Source of the DNA: Pseudoselenomonas ruminantium
GTDB taxonomy: Bacteria > Bacillota > Negativicutes > Selenomonadales > Selenomonadaceae
Length of the DNA stretch: 44,429 nt
Reading direction: 5' to 3'
NCBI GenBank assembly: GCA_002373045.1
Contig: DFHU01000063.1
Span: 44,476 to 88,904 of the forward strand
The translations under genes were made by a program, and so were the position numbers. The stretch's first letter is position 1, and each line of letters opens with the position of its first letter. The notes under the pieces were generated by a model that did not search any database, was not told the origin of the DNA, and saw only the letters and a list, made by a program, of their open reading frames with translations. Positions 23,457 to 31,805 of this stretch are shown here, in pieces.

Positions 23457-24255
23457 TATCTTGCTCCTTGGGAATGATGATTTTCTCCAGCTGGGCACGG
23501 ACTTCCTCCATGTCCACATGGGTGTTATAGCATGGCCCGTTAGGACGAATGTTCAAGACGCCCACCGCCGGCAAAGGATAAACATCCTGTATGCCACTCA
23601 TTAAATCCCGCTCACAGGCAATGGCCAGCACCGCCTGTGGCCGGGTGTTATACACCACCTGCCGGGCCAAAGTACCACCGGTGGCCACAAAGAAATGAAA
23701 ACCCATCTCTTCCGACAACGTCACCAGTGAACCGATATCACAGCCGCCACAGCGCTTGCAATTCTGCGGGTCGCGGGTGATTTTATGCGGGCAGGTCGCC
23801 AGCTGCAGACAATGCGGTGTTACCACCAGTAAGCGGTCAGCGGGGACCTTAAGCCCCAAACGATTAAACAGCAGATTGCTGGTAGCAATAAACGAGCCTT
23901 CCAACTTCCGCTTGCCCACGCCAAAAATTTTGGCAACATATACGGCCACAGGAAAGAGCACATTGATCAGCTCATAGGTCTGCCGCTGCAAAAGGGGCAG
24001 ATAAAACCAGCCCTTGACCGCCAGCACCATATTCAAAATGGAGAGCATTGCCCCGCCGCTGAGCAGGACAAACAGCACACCGACCACCATGGGCAGTGAC
24101 TCTGCTATTTCCGCCAGCCCCAAACGGGCAATATACCATATACCATAGAGCAGGATTGACATCAACACCGTAGTCAAGGTCAATACACCGATAAACAACC
24201 GTTTTTTCGGCCTGCCCGGTAATTTAAATGTTTTCTTTTGGGTAGAATCCGTCAT
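23449..24255 (-). CDS. DUF116 membrane protein
   Basis: This protein of about 268 residues has two N-terminal transmembrane segments (about residues 20-45 and 58-85) and a cytoplasmic cysteine-rich domain. The cysteine cluster is visible in HCLQLATCPHKITRD and CKRCGGCDIGSL, followed by a VATGGTLARQVV segment, which matches DUF116 proteins. The cysteines could hold zinc or iron-sulfur; the function is unknown. The frame begins at a TTG, but GGAGG is 5 bases before the ATG at 24255, which is clearly the start. It lies between fmt and rsmB, a placement known in Clostridia and Negativicutes. Confidence 0.88.
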   Translation of the reverse strand: MTDSTQKKTFKLPGRPKKRLFIGVLTLTTVLMSILLYGIWYIARLGLAEIAESLPMVVGVLFVLLSGGAMLSILNMVLAVKGWFYLPLLQRQTYELINVLFPVAVYVAKIFGVGKRKLEGSFIATSNLLFNRLGLKVPADRLLVVTPHCLQLATCPHKITRDPQNCKRCGGCDIGSLVTLSEEMGFHFFVATGGTLARQVVYNTRPQAVLAIACERDLMSGIQDVYPLPAVGVLNIRPNGPCYNTHVDMEEVRAQLEKIIIPKEQDNG

Positions 24256-24294
24256 TGAAACCTCCAACAACTCTCCCCTTCACTTCCCAGTAAA

Positions 24295-25230
24295 TCAGGC
24301 AAATTTTGCGCCATCAGCAAAACCATGACCATTCAGATAGTCAGCTGCCCGCATTTTCTTCTTGCCGGGAGCCTGCAATTCCACAATCTCCAGAACTTCA
24401 TCTCCGGCAGCCACAAAGAGGCCTGTCTTTTTATCTGCCCTTACAATAGAACCTGCTGGAACGTCAGCCTTTTCGCCCGTACGGCGCGTACGCCAAATTT
24501 TGTACTTAGCCCCATCCAGCTGCGTATAAGCACCAGGCCAGGAATTAAGCCCGCGCACGAGATTATGCACTTCCTGCGCGGTTTTTGACCAGTCAATCTG
24601 ACCGGTGGTTTTCGTCAGCATTGGCGCATAATTGGATTCAGCCGGCTGCGGCGTGCGCGTAAGCGTGCCGTCAGAGAGCTTTTCCAACGTATCCATAAGG
24701 ACTTTGGCGCCCATGCCCATCAGGCCATCATGCACTTCTTCGAGCGTGGTGTCTTCGCCAATGGGAAATTCTGCCTTTAAGAGCATATCCCCAGTGTCCA
24801 AACCAGCATCCATAAACATCGTGGTAACGCCAGTCTTTTCTTCACCGTTAATCACGCACCACTGCATGGGCGCAGCCCCACGGTAACGCGGCAATAACGA
24901 CGCATGGACATTGATGCAGCCGTATTCAGGAATGTCCAGAATACGCTGCGAAAGAATCTGCCCAAAGGCCACAACCACCATAAGGTTGGGTTTCATTTCC
25001 TCCAACTTGGCGGTAAATTCTTCCGTCTTGATTTTTTCCGGCTGGTAAACCGGCAAGTCATGTTCTACGGCCCAGGCCTTTACCGGCGACGGCATCATCT
25101 TCTGCCCGCGCCCTCTGGGCTTATCCGGCTGGGTGATAACCGCCATGACCTCGCACTGTTCGTGGAGAGCAGCCAGACAAGGTACCGCAAACTCCGGCGT
25201 ACCCATAAATACTACGCGAAATTTCTTCAC
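24295..25230 (-). CDS. fmt: Methionyl-tRNA formyltransferase
   Basis: This 311-residue enzyme formylates initiator Met-tRNA. The N-terminal catalytic domain shows RVVFMGTPEFAVPCL, then the SLLPRYRGAAPMQWCVINGE segment including the conserved HASLLP, then TTMFMDAGLDTGDML. The C-terminal OB-like domain follows with LVRGLNSWPGAYT. The start is GTG overlapping the def stop (GTGA), with AGGGGGAA just upstream. The first bases after the stop contain no hairpin, so the unit appears to continue into DUF116 after a 39-bp gap. Confidence 0.96.
   Translation of the reverse strand: MKKFRVVFMGTPEFAVPCLAALHEQCEVMAVITQPDKPRGRGQKMMPSPVKAWAVEHDLPVYQPEKIKTEEFTAKLEEMKPNLMVVVAFGQILSQRILDIPEYGCINVHASLLPRYRGAAPMQWCVINGEEKTGVTTMFMDAGLDTGDMLLKAEFPIGEDTTLEEVHDGLMGMGAKVLMDTLEKLSDGTLTRTPQPAESNYAPMLTKTTGQIDWSKTAQEVHNLVRGLNSWPGAYTQLDGAKYKIWRTRRTGEKADVPAGSIVRADKKTGLFVAAGDEVLEIVELQAPGKKKMRAADYLNGHGFADGAKFA
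24585..24596. repeat. Copy of the TTGAC-N2-GTCAA motif
   Basis: A perfect TTGACCAGTCAA lies inside fmt (minus-strand peptide IDWSK). See the finding on this dispersed motif. Confidence 0.7.
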
Positions 25231-25694
25231 GACTGATTCCCCCTGTGAACACTCGTGGCAATGTCAATAAAGAGCTGACCTTCCAAATGGTCGAGTTCAT
25301 GCTGAATGCAGCGGGCCAGGAGTCCCGTTGCCGTCAAATGCTGGCGCTTGCCCCGGCGGTTCATAAATTCCACCTTGACCTTAGCCGCCCGCTTTACTTC
25401 ACCATAAATATCCGGCACGGACAGGCAGCCTTCCGTATCGACCGCCTCACCCTCCTTGAAGGTAATCACCGGATTGATGAGTTCCAACAGGCCATGTTCA
25501 TCCTGACAGTCAATGACCACCAGACGGATGTTCTTGCCCACCTGCGGTGCAGCCAGTCCCACGCCATCATTTTCATACATGGTTTCGGCCATATCATCCA
25601 TCAGTTTTTTGAGTTTTTTATCTACACGTTCCACAGGTACAGAAACCCGCTTCAGGACGGGATTGCCCGCCTTCAACACTTCTAATAATGCCAT
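25227..25694 (-). CDS. def: Peptide deformylase
   Basis: This 155-residue metallohydrolase removes the formyl group from nascent proteins. All three motifs are present: GVGLAAPQVG, EGCLSVPD with the metal-binding Cys, and QHELDHLEGQLF with the two His and catalytic Glu. AAGGAG precedes the ATG. The gene is 9 bp after pepT and overlaps fmt by 4 bp. In many Firmicutes priA precedes def; here pepT takes that place. Confidence 0.97.
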   Translation of the reverse strand: MALLEVLKAGNPVLKRVSVPVERVDKKLKKLMDDMAETMYENDGVGLAAPQVGKNIRLVVIDCQDEHGLLELINPVITFKEGEAVDTEGCLSVPDIYGEVKRAAKVKVEFMNRRGKRQHLTATGLLARCIQHELDHLEGQLFIDIATSVHRGNQS

Positions 25695-25703
25695 ATATTC
25701 TCC

Positions 25704-26957
25704 TTATTTCTTGTTCAATTTGCCCGCACCCACGGCGATTTGCAGCACCGTTTCCCCGGCTTTTTTGAGGGATTCCAAGGGCAGATATTCAAAACGGCCA
25801 TGGAAGTTGGCGCCGCCGGTAAAGATATTCGGACACGGCAGGCCCATGAAGGACAAACGGGCACCATCCGTACCGCCGCGAATCGGCTGTACATCAGGTT
25901 CTACACCGGCAGCCTTCATGGCTTCCTTAGCCAGCTCTACCACATACATATTGCCGTCTTCAATCTTTTCCAGCATGTTGAAGTACACGTCATGGTGCTT
26001 CACTTCCACGCGGCCCTCGCCATACTTTTTGTTGAAGAATGCGGCCATGGTATCGAGGTATGCCTTGCGTTCCTCGAACTTCTCGCGGTTATGGTCACGA
26101 ATCAGCATGCTCATCGTGCAGGTTTCCACATCACCGCTCATCTTGTAGACATGGAAGAAACCTTCATGGCCTTCCGTGTACTCCGGCTTCTCACCGGCAG
26201 GCAGCATCTGCTGCCATTCGCAGGCCATGGACAGGGCGTTAATCATCTTCCCCTTGCCGTCACCAGTATGCACGCTGACGCCGTGGAACGTGATGGTCGG
26301 ATTAGCTGCGTTGAAGTTCTCATACTCCAGACCACCCAGTTCGCCGCCATCAATGGTATAGGCAAAATCAGCCGCAAATTTTTCTACATCGAAGCGGTCA
26401 GCGCTGCGGCCCGTTTCCTCATCCGGTGTAAAGCCAATGCGGATTTTACCATGCTTGATTTCCGGATGCTGAACAAGATACTGCATAGCACTGACAATTG
26501 CCGTCACACCGGCCTTGTCATCAGCACCAAGAAGCGTCGTGCCATCCGTGAACATGATGTCCTGCCCCTGATACTTCAGCACTTCCGGGAAAGCCTTGGT
26601 GGAGAAGATAATATTTTTTTCCGCATTGAGCACAATATCCTTGCCATCATAATTTTTCACAATCTGCGGCTTGATATCCTTGCCGGAGGCAGACGGGCTC
26701 GTGTCTACATGAGCGATAAAGCCAACTACCGGCGCATCTTCCATGCCGTTAGCCGGCAGAGTTGCCATCACATAGCCATGATTATCGAGTTCCACTTCAC
26801 TAAGCCCGATTTCTTTCAGCTCCTCAGCTAAGTGCTTAGCCAGTACCATCTGTCCCGGCGTACTGGGGCAAGCCTTGTCGTTATCCTCATCAGACTGCGT
26901 ATCAAAGCTCACATAATCCTTAAACCGTTTCACTAAAATATCCATGCTTAATTCCAT
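25704..26957 (-). CDS. pepT: Tripeptide aminopeptidase (peptidase T)
   Basis: This 417-residue M20-family zinc peptidase releases N-terminal residues from tripeptides. Metal-binding segments are visible: FIAHVDTSPSASG, TLLGADDKAGVTAIV, FTPDEETGRSAD and the late PIRGGTDGARLSFMGLPCPN. The frame starts at a GTG three codons earlier, but GAGGTG is suitably spaced to the ATG at 26957. A further ATG four codons on is also possible. It is the first gene of the long minus-strand train, behind an extended -10 promoter. Confidence 0.96.
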   Translation of the reverse strand: MELSMDILVKRFKDYVSFDTQSDEDNDKACPSTPGQMVLAKHLAEELKEIGLSEVELDNHGYVMATLPANGMEDAPVVGFIAHVDTSPSASGKDIKPQIVKNYDGKDIVLNAEKNIIFSTKAFPEVLKYQGQDIMFTDGTTLLGADDKAGVTAIVSAMQYLVQHPEIKHGKIRIGFTPDEETGRSADRFDVEKFAADFAYTIDGGELGGLEYENFNAANPTITFHGVSVHTGDGKGKMINALSMACEWQQMLPAGEKPEYTEGHEGFFHVYKMSGDVETCTMSMLIRDHNREKFEERKAYLDTMAAFFNKKYGEGRVEVKHHDVYFNMLEKIEDGNMYVVELAKEAMKAAGVEPDVQPIRGGTDGARLSFMGLPCPNIFTGGANFHGRFEYLPLESLKKAGETVLQIAVGAGKLNKK

Positions 26958-27001
26958 GAAAAACACCTCGAATAAATTTTGTTCGTTTCATACAACTTAT
27001 C

Positions 27002-27010
27002 ATTATAGCA
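27002..27010 (-). promoter_or_regulatory. Extended -10 promoter of pepT and the long operon
   Basis: On the minus strand TGCTATAAT forms an extended -10 (TGnTATAAT). A good -35 is lacking, with only a T-run about 17 bp upstream. It lies about 45 bp before the pepT start and may drive the whole unit down to cbiE. Confidence 0.6.
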
Positions 27011-27032
27011 TAACTGTCTATAGTAAAAAAGC

Positions 27033-27057
27033 CCCTCATGGTTTATAATAATGAGGG
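27033..27057. promoter_or_regulatory. Inverted repeat surrounding the lgt -10 region
   Basis: CCCTCAT (27033-27039) and ATGAGGG (27051-27057) flank TATAAT (27044-27049), a plausible plus-strand -10 for lgt. On the minus strand the same hairpin is followed by six T, so it could instead end antisense transcription leaving lgt. No strong -35 is seen for lgt. Confidence 0.4.
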
Positions 27058-27085
27058 ACAGATACTTATTTTAGGAGTTTTCGTT

Positions 27086-27889
27086 ATGCATCAGTATTTA
27101 TTTTTTGTCGGTGATTTCCCCGTTCGCGCTTACGGACTTGTCATTTCCCTGTCGATTATGCTGGCTACCGGCGTTGGTTATTTCCTGGCCAAACAGGATG
27201 GCCGCGGAGCAGAAAAACATCTTGTCGACCTGGGCATTTACTGTGGTCTTGCCGGACTCTTAGGCGCCCGCCTTTGGGATGTGTTCTTCTTCGACTGGGA
27301 TTACTACTCCCACCACCTGACCGAACTCTTTAATGTTTGGCAGGGCGGCATGGCCATTCAGGGCGGTGTCTTTCTGGGCGTGCTCACGGGCATTTTTTAC
27401 TGCCGCCATCATAAGCTGGATACCCTGCATATGATGGATGTGCTGGCTCCTGCCATCATCTTAGGGCAGGCACTTGGCCGCTGTGCCAATCTCTTAAACG
27501 GCGATGCCTTTGGCGCTCCCACGGGCAGCAGCTTTGGCATTGTTTATCCCGCAACAACCCTGGCCGCCCACACTTATGGCAGCCAGCCGCTTTGGCCTGC
27601 GGAAATCTGGGAAGGACAGCTCGATATCGTCATCTTTGCCCTGCTGCTCATCTTCCGTGCCACGGTAAATCATGCCAAGGGACAGTGTTTTGCCCTCTAT
27701 GTCATGCTCTACTGCACCGCGCGCTTTGGGTTGGAATTCTTGCGCGGCGACTATGCCGAAAAGGTACTCGGCTTTATGACCAGCGGTCAGACCACCAGTG
27801 CTATCGGCTTTGTTATCGCGCTAATTTGCTTTATTGCAGCCCCCAAATTTACTTCCCCTTCAGCTGTTCAAGAGCCTGACGGTCGATAA
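27086..27889 (+). CDS. lgt: Prolipoprotein diacylglyceryl transferase
   Basis: This 267-residue polytopic membrane enzyme transfers diacylglycerol to the lipobox cysteine of prolipoproteins. It has about seven hydrophobic segments. The signature region is GQALGRCANLLNGDAFG, corresponding to the GRxGNFxNxE motif of Lgt. Family residues also appear in FPVRAYGLVISLSIM and LEFLRGDY. The frame extends 16 codons upstream, but AGGAG lies 8 bases before the ATG at 27086. The last 41 bases overlap the end of the convergent CRP/FNR gene. No terminator is seen at the overlap. Confidence 0.95.
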   Translation: MHQYLFFVGDFPVRAYGLVISLSIMLATGVGYFLAKQDGRGAEKHLVDLGIYCGLAGLLGARLWDVFFFDWDYYSHHLTELFNVWQGGMAIQGGVFLGVLTGIFYCRHHKLDTLHMMDVLAPAIILGQALGRCANLLNGDAFGAPTGSSFGIVYPATTLAAHTYGSQPLWPAEIWEGQLDIVIFALLLIFRATVNHAKGQCFALYVMLYCTARFGLEFLRGDYAEKVLGFMTSGQTTSAIGFVIALICFIAAPKFTSPSAVQEPDGR

Positions 27890-28532
27890 TCTTTATGCAG
27901 CCACGGGAATTTTTTATCCAGCCTTCCTGATTAAAATACTTCACCATACGGCTGACCACTTCCCTGGCCGTCCCCATATAGCGGGCTATTTGCTCATGGG
28001 TCAGATGGATTTCCCCCGATCCATTCTGCGCACTTTCTTCAAGCAGGAAAATAGCAAAGCGGCGGTCAGCAGACAAGAAGAGCACCTGCTGCATCTTCCA
28101 CAGCATATCGGACAGACGCTGGGTTGCCAACTCATACGCATAGCAACGCACATGAATGTTGCCCTCCACCAGGCGGCGGAAAGCAGCTGCATCGGTCAGC
28201 AAAACCTCCGTATCTTCTTCGGCATCAATATAGACGTCAAAGGTCAAGGCATCCAAAACACAAGAGGCCGATAATATCCCCACATCACCGGCAAAAAGAC
28301 GATACAAGGTTACTTCCCGCCCATCCTCAGACATGGTATATACTCGCAATTGTCCAGACCGGATTAAAAGCGCACCGATACAATCCAATGGCCCTTGATG
28401 AACATAGGCCCCTTTTGGGTAACTAACCTTGCGGGTATTGGCGCAGACAAATTCAATTTCTGTCTCGCTCAGTTCTTTCCAAAAATCAAAATAATGCTCA
28501 AATATCTCCGTTAGTGTTTGCGACAACGTCAA
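27849..28532 (-). CDS. CRP/FNR-family transcription regulator
   Basis: This 227-residue regulator has an N-terminal cyclic-nucleotide-binding-like beta roll (residues about 20-125), a long dimer helix, and a C-terminal helix-turn-helix. The recognition helix contains THEQIARYMGTAREVVSRMVKYF. The REVVSR element combines the Arg-Glu and Arg used by E. coli CRP with the Ser of FNR. The cAMP-binding phosphate cassette is not evident, and no N-terminal iron-sulfur cysteine cluster is present, so the signal is unknown. The start is a TTG; a second TTG two codons in has better spacing from GGAGGGG. The 3' end overlaps lgt. Confidence 0.88.
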   Translation of the reverse strand: MTLSQTLTEIFEHYFDFWKELSETEIEFVCANTRKVSYPKGAYVHQGPLDCIGALLIRSGQLRVYTMSEDGREVTLYRLFAGDVGILSASCVLDALTFDVYIDAEEDTEVLLTDAAAFRRLVEGNIHVRCYAYELATQRLSDMLWKMQQVLFLSADRRFAIFLLEESAQNGSGEIHLTHEQIARYMGTAREVVSRMVKYFNQEGWIKNSRGCIKIIDRQALEQLKGK

Positions 28533-28547
28533 TCCCCTCCTATAGAA

Positions 28548-28582
28548 AGAGCCTTCCCTTTTGGGAAGGCTCTAATTTTTTT
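28548..28582. terminator. Bidirectional intrinsic terminator
   Basis: An 11-bp perfect stem AGAGCCTTCCC with a four-base loop is followed on the plus strand by AATTTTTTT. On the minus strand the tail is only TTTC, with A-rich sequence before the stem. It ends prs on the minus strand. On the plus strand it is the first terminator available to lgt transcripts, lying beyond the whole regulator gene. Confidence 0.8.
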
Positions 28583-28594
28583 GCTTTGCTCAGC

Positions 28595-29542
28595 TTAGCG
28601 GAAAAGCTGGCTTACAGAGCGGCGGCCCTGAATGCGCATGATGACATCACCGATAGCATCTGCCAGGGACAGCGTTACAATCTTATCGGAATGCTTCTCC
28701 GGCGGCAGAGGAATGGTATTGGTGATAACCAGTTTTTCAATGCAGGATTCATTTATACGCTGCACTGCCGGGTCACTTAAGATAGCATGCGAGCAGGAAG
28801 CAAATACCCGCTTAGCACCACGCTTTTCCAACGCCTTAGCGCCTTCACAGAGAGAGCCTGCCGTATCTACGATATCATCAATAATAATGGCCGTCTTGCC
28901 TTCCACATCACCGATGAGGTTCATTACCTCAGCACAGCCCGGTTTCGGACGGCGTTTTTCGATGATAGCAATGGGTGCATGGAGGTGGTCAGCCAGAACA
29001 CGGGCACGGGTTACACCGCCCAGGTCCGGGGAAACCACAACCACATCATCGAGCTTCTGGCTGCGGAAATAGCTGGCAATTACAGGAGCTGCTGCCAAAT
29101 GGTCCACAGGAATATCAAAGAAGCCCTGAATCTGGCCAGCATGGAGGTCTACAGTGACAACGCGGGTAACACCAGCCGTGGTCATGAGGTTCGCCACGAG
29201 CTTGGCAGAGATGGGTTCACGGCCGCGGGTCTTGCGGTCCTGACGGGCATAAGCGTAGTAGGGAACAACTGCCGTTATGCTATGGGCAGAAGCACGCTTG
29301 CAGGCATCTGCCATAATGAGCAGTTCCATCAGGTTGTCGTTTACCGGGTACGAAGTCGGCTGGATGATGAAAATATCCTTGCCGCGAATGCTTTCGCTAA
29401 TCATAACCTGGGTTTCACCGTTGTTGAAATGACCGACATATGCATCGCAAAGATTTACACCAATGTGGTCCGCAATCTCTCTTGCCAGCTCCGGATTAGC
29501 GTTGCCGGTCAGGATGCATAAGTTTCCAGTGTCTAAAGCCAT
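28595..29542 (-). CDS. prs: Ribose-phosphate pyrophosphokinase
   Basis: This 315-residue enzyme makes PRPP from ribose 5-phosphate and ATP. Class I family motifs are visible: GNANPELAREIADHIG, YAYARQDRKTRGREPISAKL (ATP and catalytic loop), VDLHAGQIQGFF, VVSPDLGGVTRAR, and the PRPP-binding IIIDDIVDTAGSL. The frame has six extra upstream codons; the ATG beginning MALDTGNL gives the standard length and follows GGAGG by 11 bases. It lies 137 bp after glmU, and that gap holds its own promoter-like and operator-like sites. Confidence 0.97.
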   Translation of the reverse strand: MALDTGNLCILTGNANPELAREIADHIGVNLCDAYVGHFNNGETQVMISESIRGKDIFIIQPTSYPVNDNLMELLIMADACKRASAHSITAVVPYYAYARQDRKTRGREPISAKLVANLMTTAGVTRVVTVDLHAGQIQGFFDIPVDHLAAAPVIASYFRSQKLDDVVVVSPDLGGVTRARVLADHLHAPIAIIEKRRPKPGCAEVMNLIGDVEGKTAIIIDDIVDTAGSLCEGAKALEKRGAKRVFASCSHAILSDPAVQRINESCIEKLVITNTIPLPPEKHSDKIVTLSLADAIGDVIMRIQGRRSVSQLFR

Positions 29543-29595
29543 TTTGTACAAGTCCTCCAAATCTTTCTTTTCCTAAAGTTAACACATCATGGGGA

Positions 29596-29638
29596 AGTGA
29601 CATGAGTCACATTCTATCTACAACAGTATATCACTGTT
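29596..29638 (-). promoter_or_regulatory. Candidate prs promoter with CRP-like site
   Basis: On the minus strand a -10 TATACT (29625-29630) lies within the dyad AACAGT-N5-ACTGTT (29622-29638). Downstream, TGTGACTCATGTCACT (29596-29611) matches the E. coli CRP consensus TGTGA-N6-TCACA at 9 of 10 positions. A site at this place relative to the -10 would be expected to repress. The -35 is weak. Confidence 0.4.
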
Positions 29639-29679
29639 TGCGATTTACATAAAGTCTTTATTTATGATTATTTGCGCGA

Positions 29680-31044
29680 TTATTTGCGCTTGTCTGCCCA
29701 GCCTTCGATATTTGTCTGACGGGCACGGGCAATAGCCAATGTATTGCTAGGCACCTTTTTGGTAATCGTGGAACCGGCGCCGATATATGCACCATCTTCC
29801 ACCTCTACCGGTGCAACCAGATTTGAGTTACAGCCTACGAAAGCATCGTTGCCAATCTTCGTGCGGAACTTGGTCTTGCCATCGTAGTTAACCGTGATGG
29901 TACCGCAGCCCATGTTGACACCTGACCCCATGTCTGTGTCGCCGATATAGGAAAGATGCGGCAGCTTGGAGCCTTCGCCAATCACGGAGTTCTTGACTTC
30001 CACGAAGTTGCCCATCTTGACACCGGCCATCAGGTGAGAATCCGGACGAATATGGTTGAACTGGCCGAGGATTACGCCATCATCAATCACGCAGTCATGG
30101 TAGTAGCCGAACTGTCCCATAACCTTATTGCCCATCTTGACATTCTGCAGACGGACGCAGGGGCCAACTTCACAGTCTTCACCGATTACGGTATTGCCTT
30201 CAATCCAGGTCTGCGGATAGATAACCGTATCACGGCCAATCTTGACATCACAATCCACATAAGTGGTATCCGGGTCCATAATCGTAACACCATCAGCCAT
30301 GAGTTCTTCATTCTTGCGGCGGCGCAGGATTTTTTCAGCGCCGGAGAGCTGCAGGCGGGAGTTGATGCCCAGCGTGGATTCATAATCATCAGCTGCTACA
30401 GCCCAGATTTTTTCACCCTGCTTCTGGAGAATTTCGAGCACATCCGGCAGGTAGTATTCACCCTGTGCATTGTCATTCGTAACCTGCTGCAAAGACGCAA
30501 AGAGCGCGCGGGCATCAAAGCAGTAGATACCGGAGTTTACTTCCTTCACTGCGCGTTCTGCTTCCGTGGCATCCTTATGCTCCACAATCTTGAGCACGCT
30601 GCCATCTTCAGCGCGAATGATGCGGCCATACCCCGTGGCATCCGGCATGATTGCCGTGAGCACCGTAGCCTTAGCCTTAGCTTCTACATGGGATTCATAG
30701 AGTTTTTTCAGCAAATCACCGGTCAGCAGCGGCGTATCACCACAAAGAACCATTACTGTCCCCTGCTCATCCTTTAAGAGTTCTGCAGTCTGCAATACGG
30801 CATGGCCCGTGCCCAGTTGTTCTTTCTGCTCAGCAAATTCAGCCTGCGTGCCCAAAGCTTCACGCACCATTTCACCGCCAAAACCAGTGACTACGATATT
30901 GCGCTTCGCTCCGGCAGCCTTAGCGGCATCAATGACGTGCTGAACCATGGACTTGCCTGCAGCCTTGTGCAGAACCTTCGGGAGTTTGGATTTCATACGG
31001 GTGCCCTTGCCGGCAGCAAGGATTACAGTTACTAAATCAGACAT
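29680..31044 (-). CDS. glmU: Bifunctional GlcN-1-P acetyltransferase / GlcNAc-1-P uridyltransferase
   Basis: This 454-residue enzyme makes UDP-GlcNAc for peptidoglycan (and lipid A if present). The N-terminal pyrophosphorylase domain has VILAAGKGTRMKSKLPKVLH, VLCGDTPLL and VNSGIYCFDA. The C-terminal half is a left-handed beta-helix with hexapeptide repeats, and it has the acetyltransferase segments SHLMAGVKMGNFVEVKNS and GCGTITVNYDGKTKFRT. Length is standard. It follows the GntR gene by 24 bp. Confidence 0.97.
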   Translation of the reverse strand: MSDLVTVILAAGKGTRMKSKLPKVLHKAAGKSMVQHVIDAAKAAGAKRNIVVTGFGGEMVREALGTQAEFAEQKEQLGTGHAVLQTAELLKDEQGTVMVLCGDTPLLTGDLLKKLYESHVEAKAKATVLTAIMPDATGYGRIIRAEDGSVLKIVEHKDATEAERAVKEVNSGIYCFDARALFASLQQVTNDNAQGEYYLPDVLEILQKQGEKIWAVAADDYESTLGINSRLQLSGAEKILRRRKNEELMADGVTIMDPDTTYVDCDVKIGRDTVIYPQTWIEGNTVIGEDCEVGPCVRLQNVKMGNKVMGQFGYYHDCVIDDGVILGQFNHIRPDSHLMAGVKMGNFVEVKNSVIGEGSKLPHLSYIGDTDMGSGVNMGCGTITVNYDGKTKFRTKIGNDAFVGCNSNLVAPVEVEDGAYIGAGSTITKKVPSNTLAIARARQTNIEGWADKRK

Positions 31045-31068
31045 TGTATCAATATCTCCTTAAAATAT

Positions 31069-31782
31069 TTATTTCTTGGCCTTTTTTGCCTTGGCTTTTT
31101 TTTCGTTTTCCAAAGCATCCATGGCCTTTAAGAGTGTCTTTTCCGAGTTTTCCATATGGCGCTCTGCCGCGCGGCTGGCAGCCTTACGGTCACCACTGGC
31201 TATGGCATCTACTATCAGGCGATGTTCCTCCAATGTTTCCTCCAGACGTCCCGGATAGGACATGGAGAGTGTGCGGAACCGCGTAAGCTGGTCGCGCAGA
31301 TTGGAAATAATCCCCACCAGACGCTCATTGCGGGCCGCATGATAGAGCAAATCATGGAACTCAATATCCGTTTCCACGATTTTTTCAATATTGCCCTCCT
31401 TGATATAACCGCCGATAATCACGAGCAAACGCTGCAGATGTTCCAATTCATCATCGGTGATATGGTCAGCAGCCAGCCCATTGGATAATGATTCCAAGGC
31501 GGTACGGATTTCAAAAATCTCATTGATGTCGCGGATAGACATACTGGCTACATACGTTCCCCGCCGGGGCATCATCACCACATAGCCCTCAAGCTCCAGT
31601 TTGCGGATGGCCTCCCGCACCGGAGTACGGCTGACCCCTAACTCCTCAGCCAACTGGATTTCCATGATGCGTTCGCCGGGTTTTAATATACCGCTGCGAA
31701 TGGCCTCCCGCAGGGATTCGCATACAACTTCCCTGAGAGGCTGGTAACTGTCAAGCTTAATCGGAGCTAATCTGTTTGTCAT
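31069..31782 (-). CDS. GntR-family regulator, FadR subfamily (FCD domain)
   Basis: This is a 237-residue regulator. The N-terminal winged helix has LREAIRSGILKPGERIMEIQLAEELGVSRTPVREAIRKLELEGYV, the GntR signature region. The C-terminal all-helical FCD domain follows, with putative metal-binding residues in ETDIEFHDLLYHAARN and LEEHRLIVDAI. The C-terminus ends in a lysine-rich tail (KKAKAKKAKK), an unusual addition. It sits between ispE and glmU, an arrangement seen elsewhere in Negativicutes. Its ligand and targets are unknown. Confidence 0.9.
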   Translation of the reverse strand: MTNRLAPIKLDSYQPLREVVCESLREAIRSGILKPGERIMEIQLAEELGVSRTPVREAIRKLELEGYVVMMPRRGTYVASMSIRDINEIFEIRTALESLSNGLAADHITDDELEHLQRLLVIIGGYIKEGNIEKIVETDIEFHDLLYHAARNERLVGIISNLRDQLTRFRTLSMSYPGRLEETLEEHRLIVDAIASGDRKAASRAAERHMENSEKTLLKAMDALENEKKAKAKKAKK

Positions 31783-31805
31783 ATAGGCCTACCTCTTTTA
31801 TCAAA

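Noticed and set aside
25740..26831. Plus-strand ORF of 363 codons
   Set aside because: It lies entirely opposite pepT, whose catalytic motifs are intact. It has no ribosome binding site or recognisable domain.
29956..30777. Plus-strand ORF of 273 codons opposite glmU
   Set aside because: Shadow frame of a well conserved enzyme; no start signal or protein motif.
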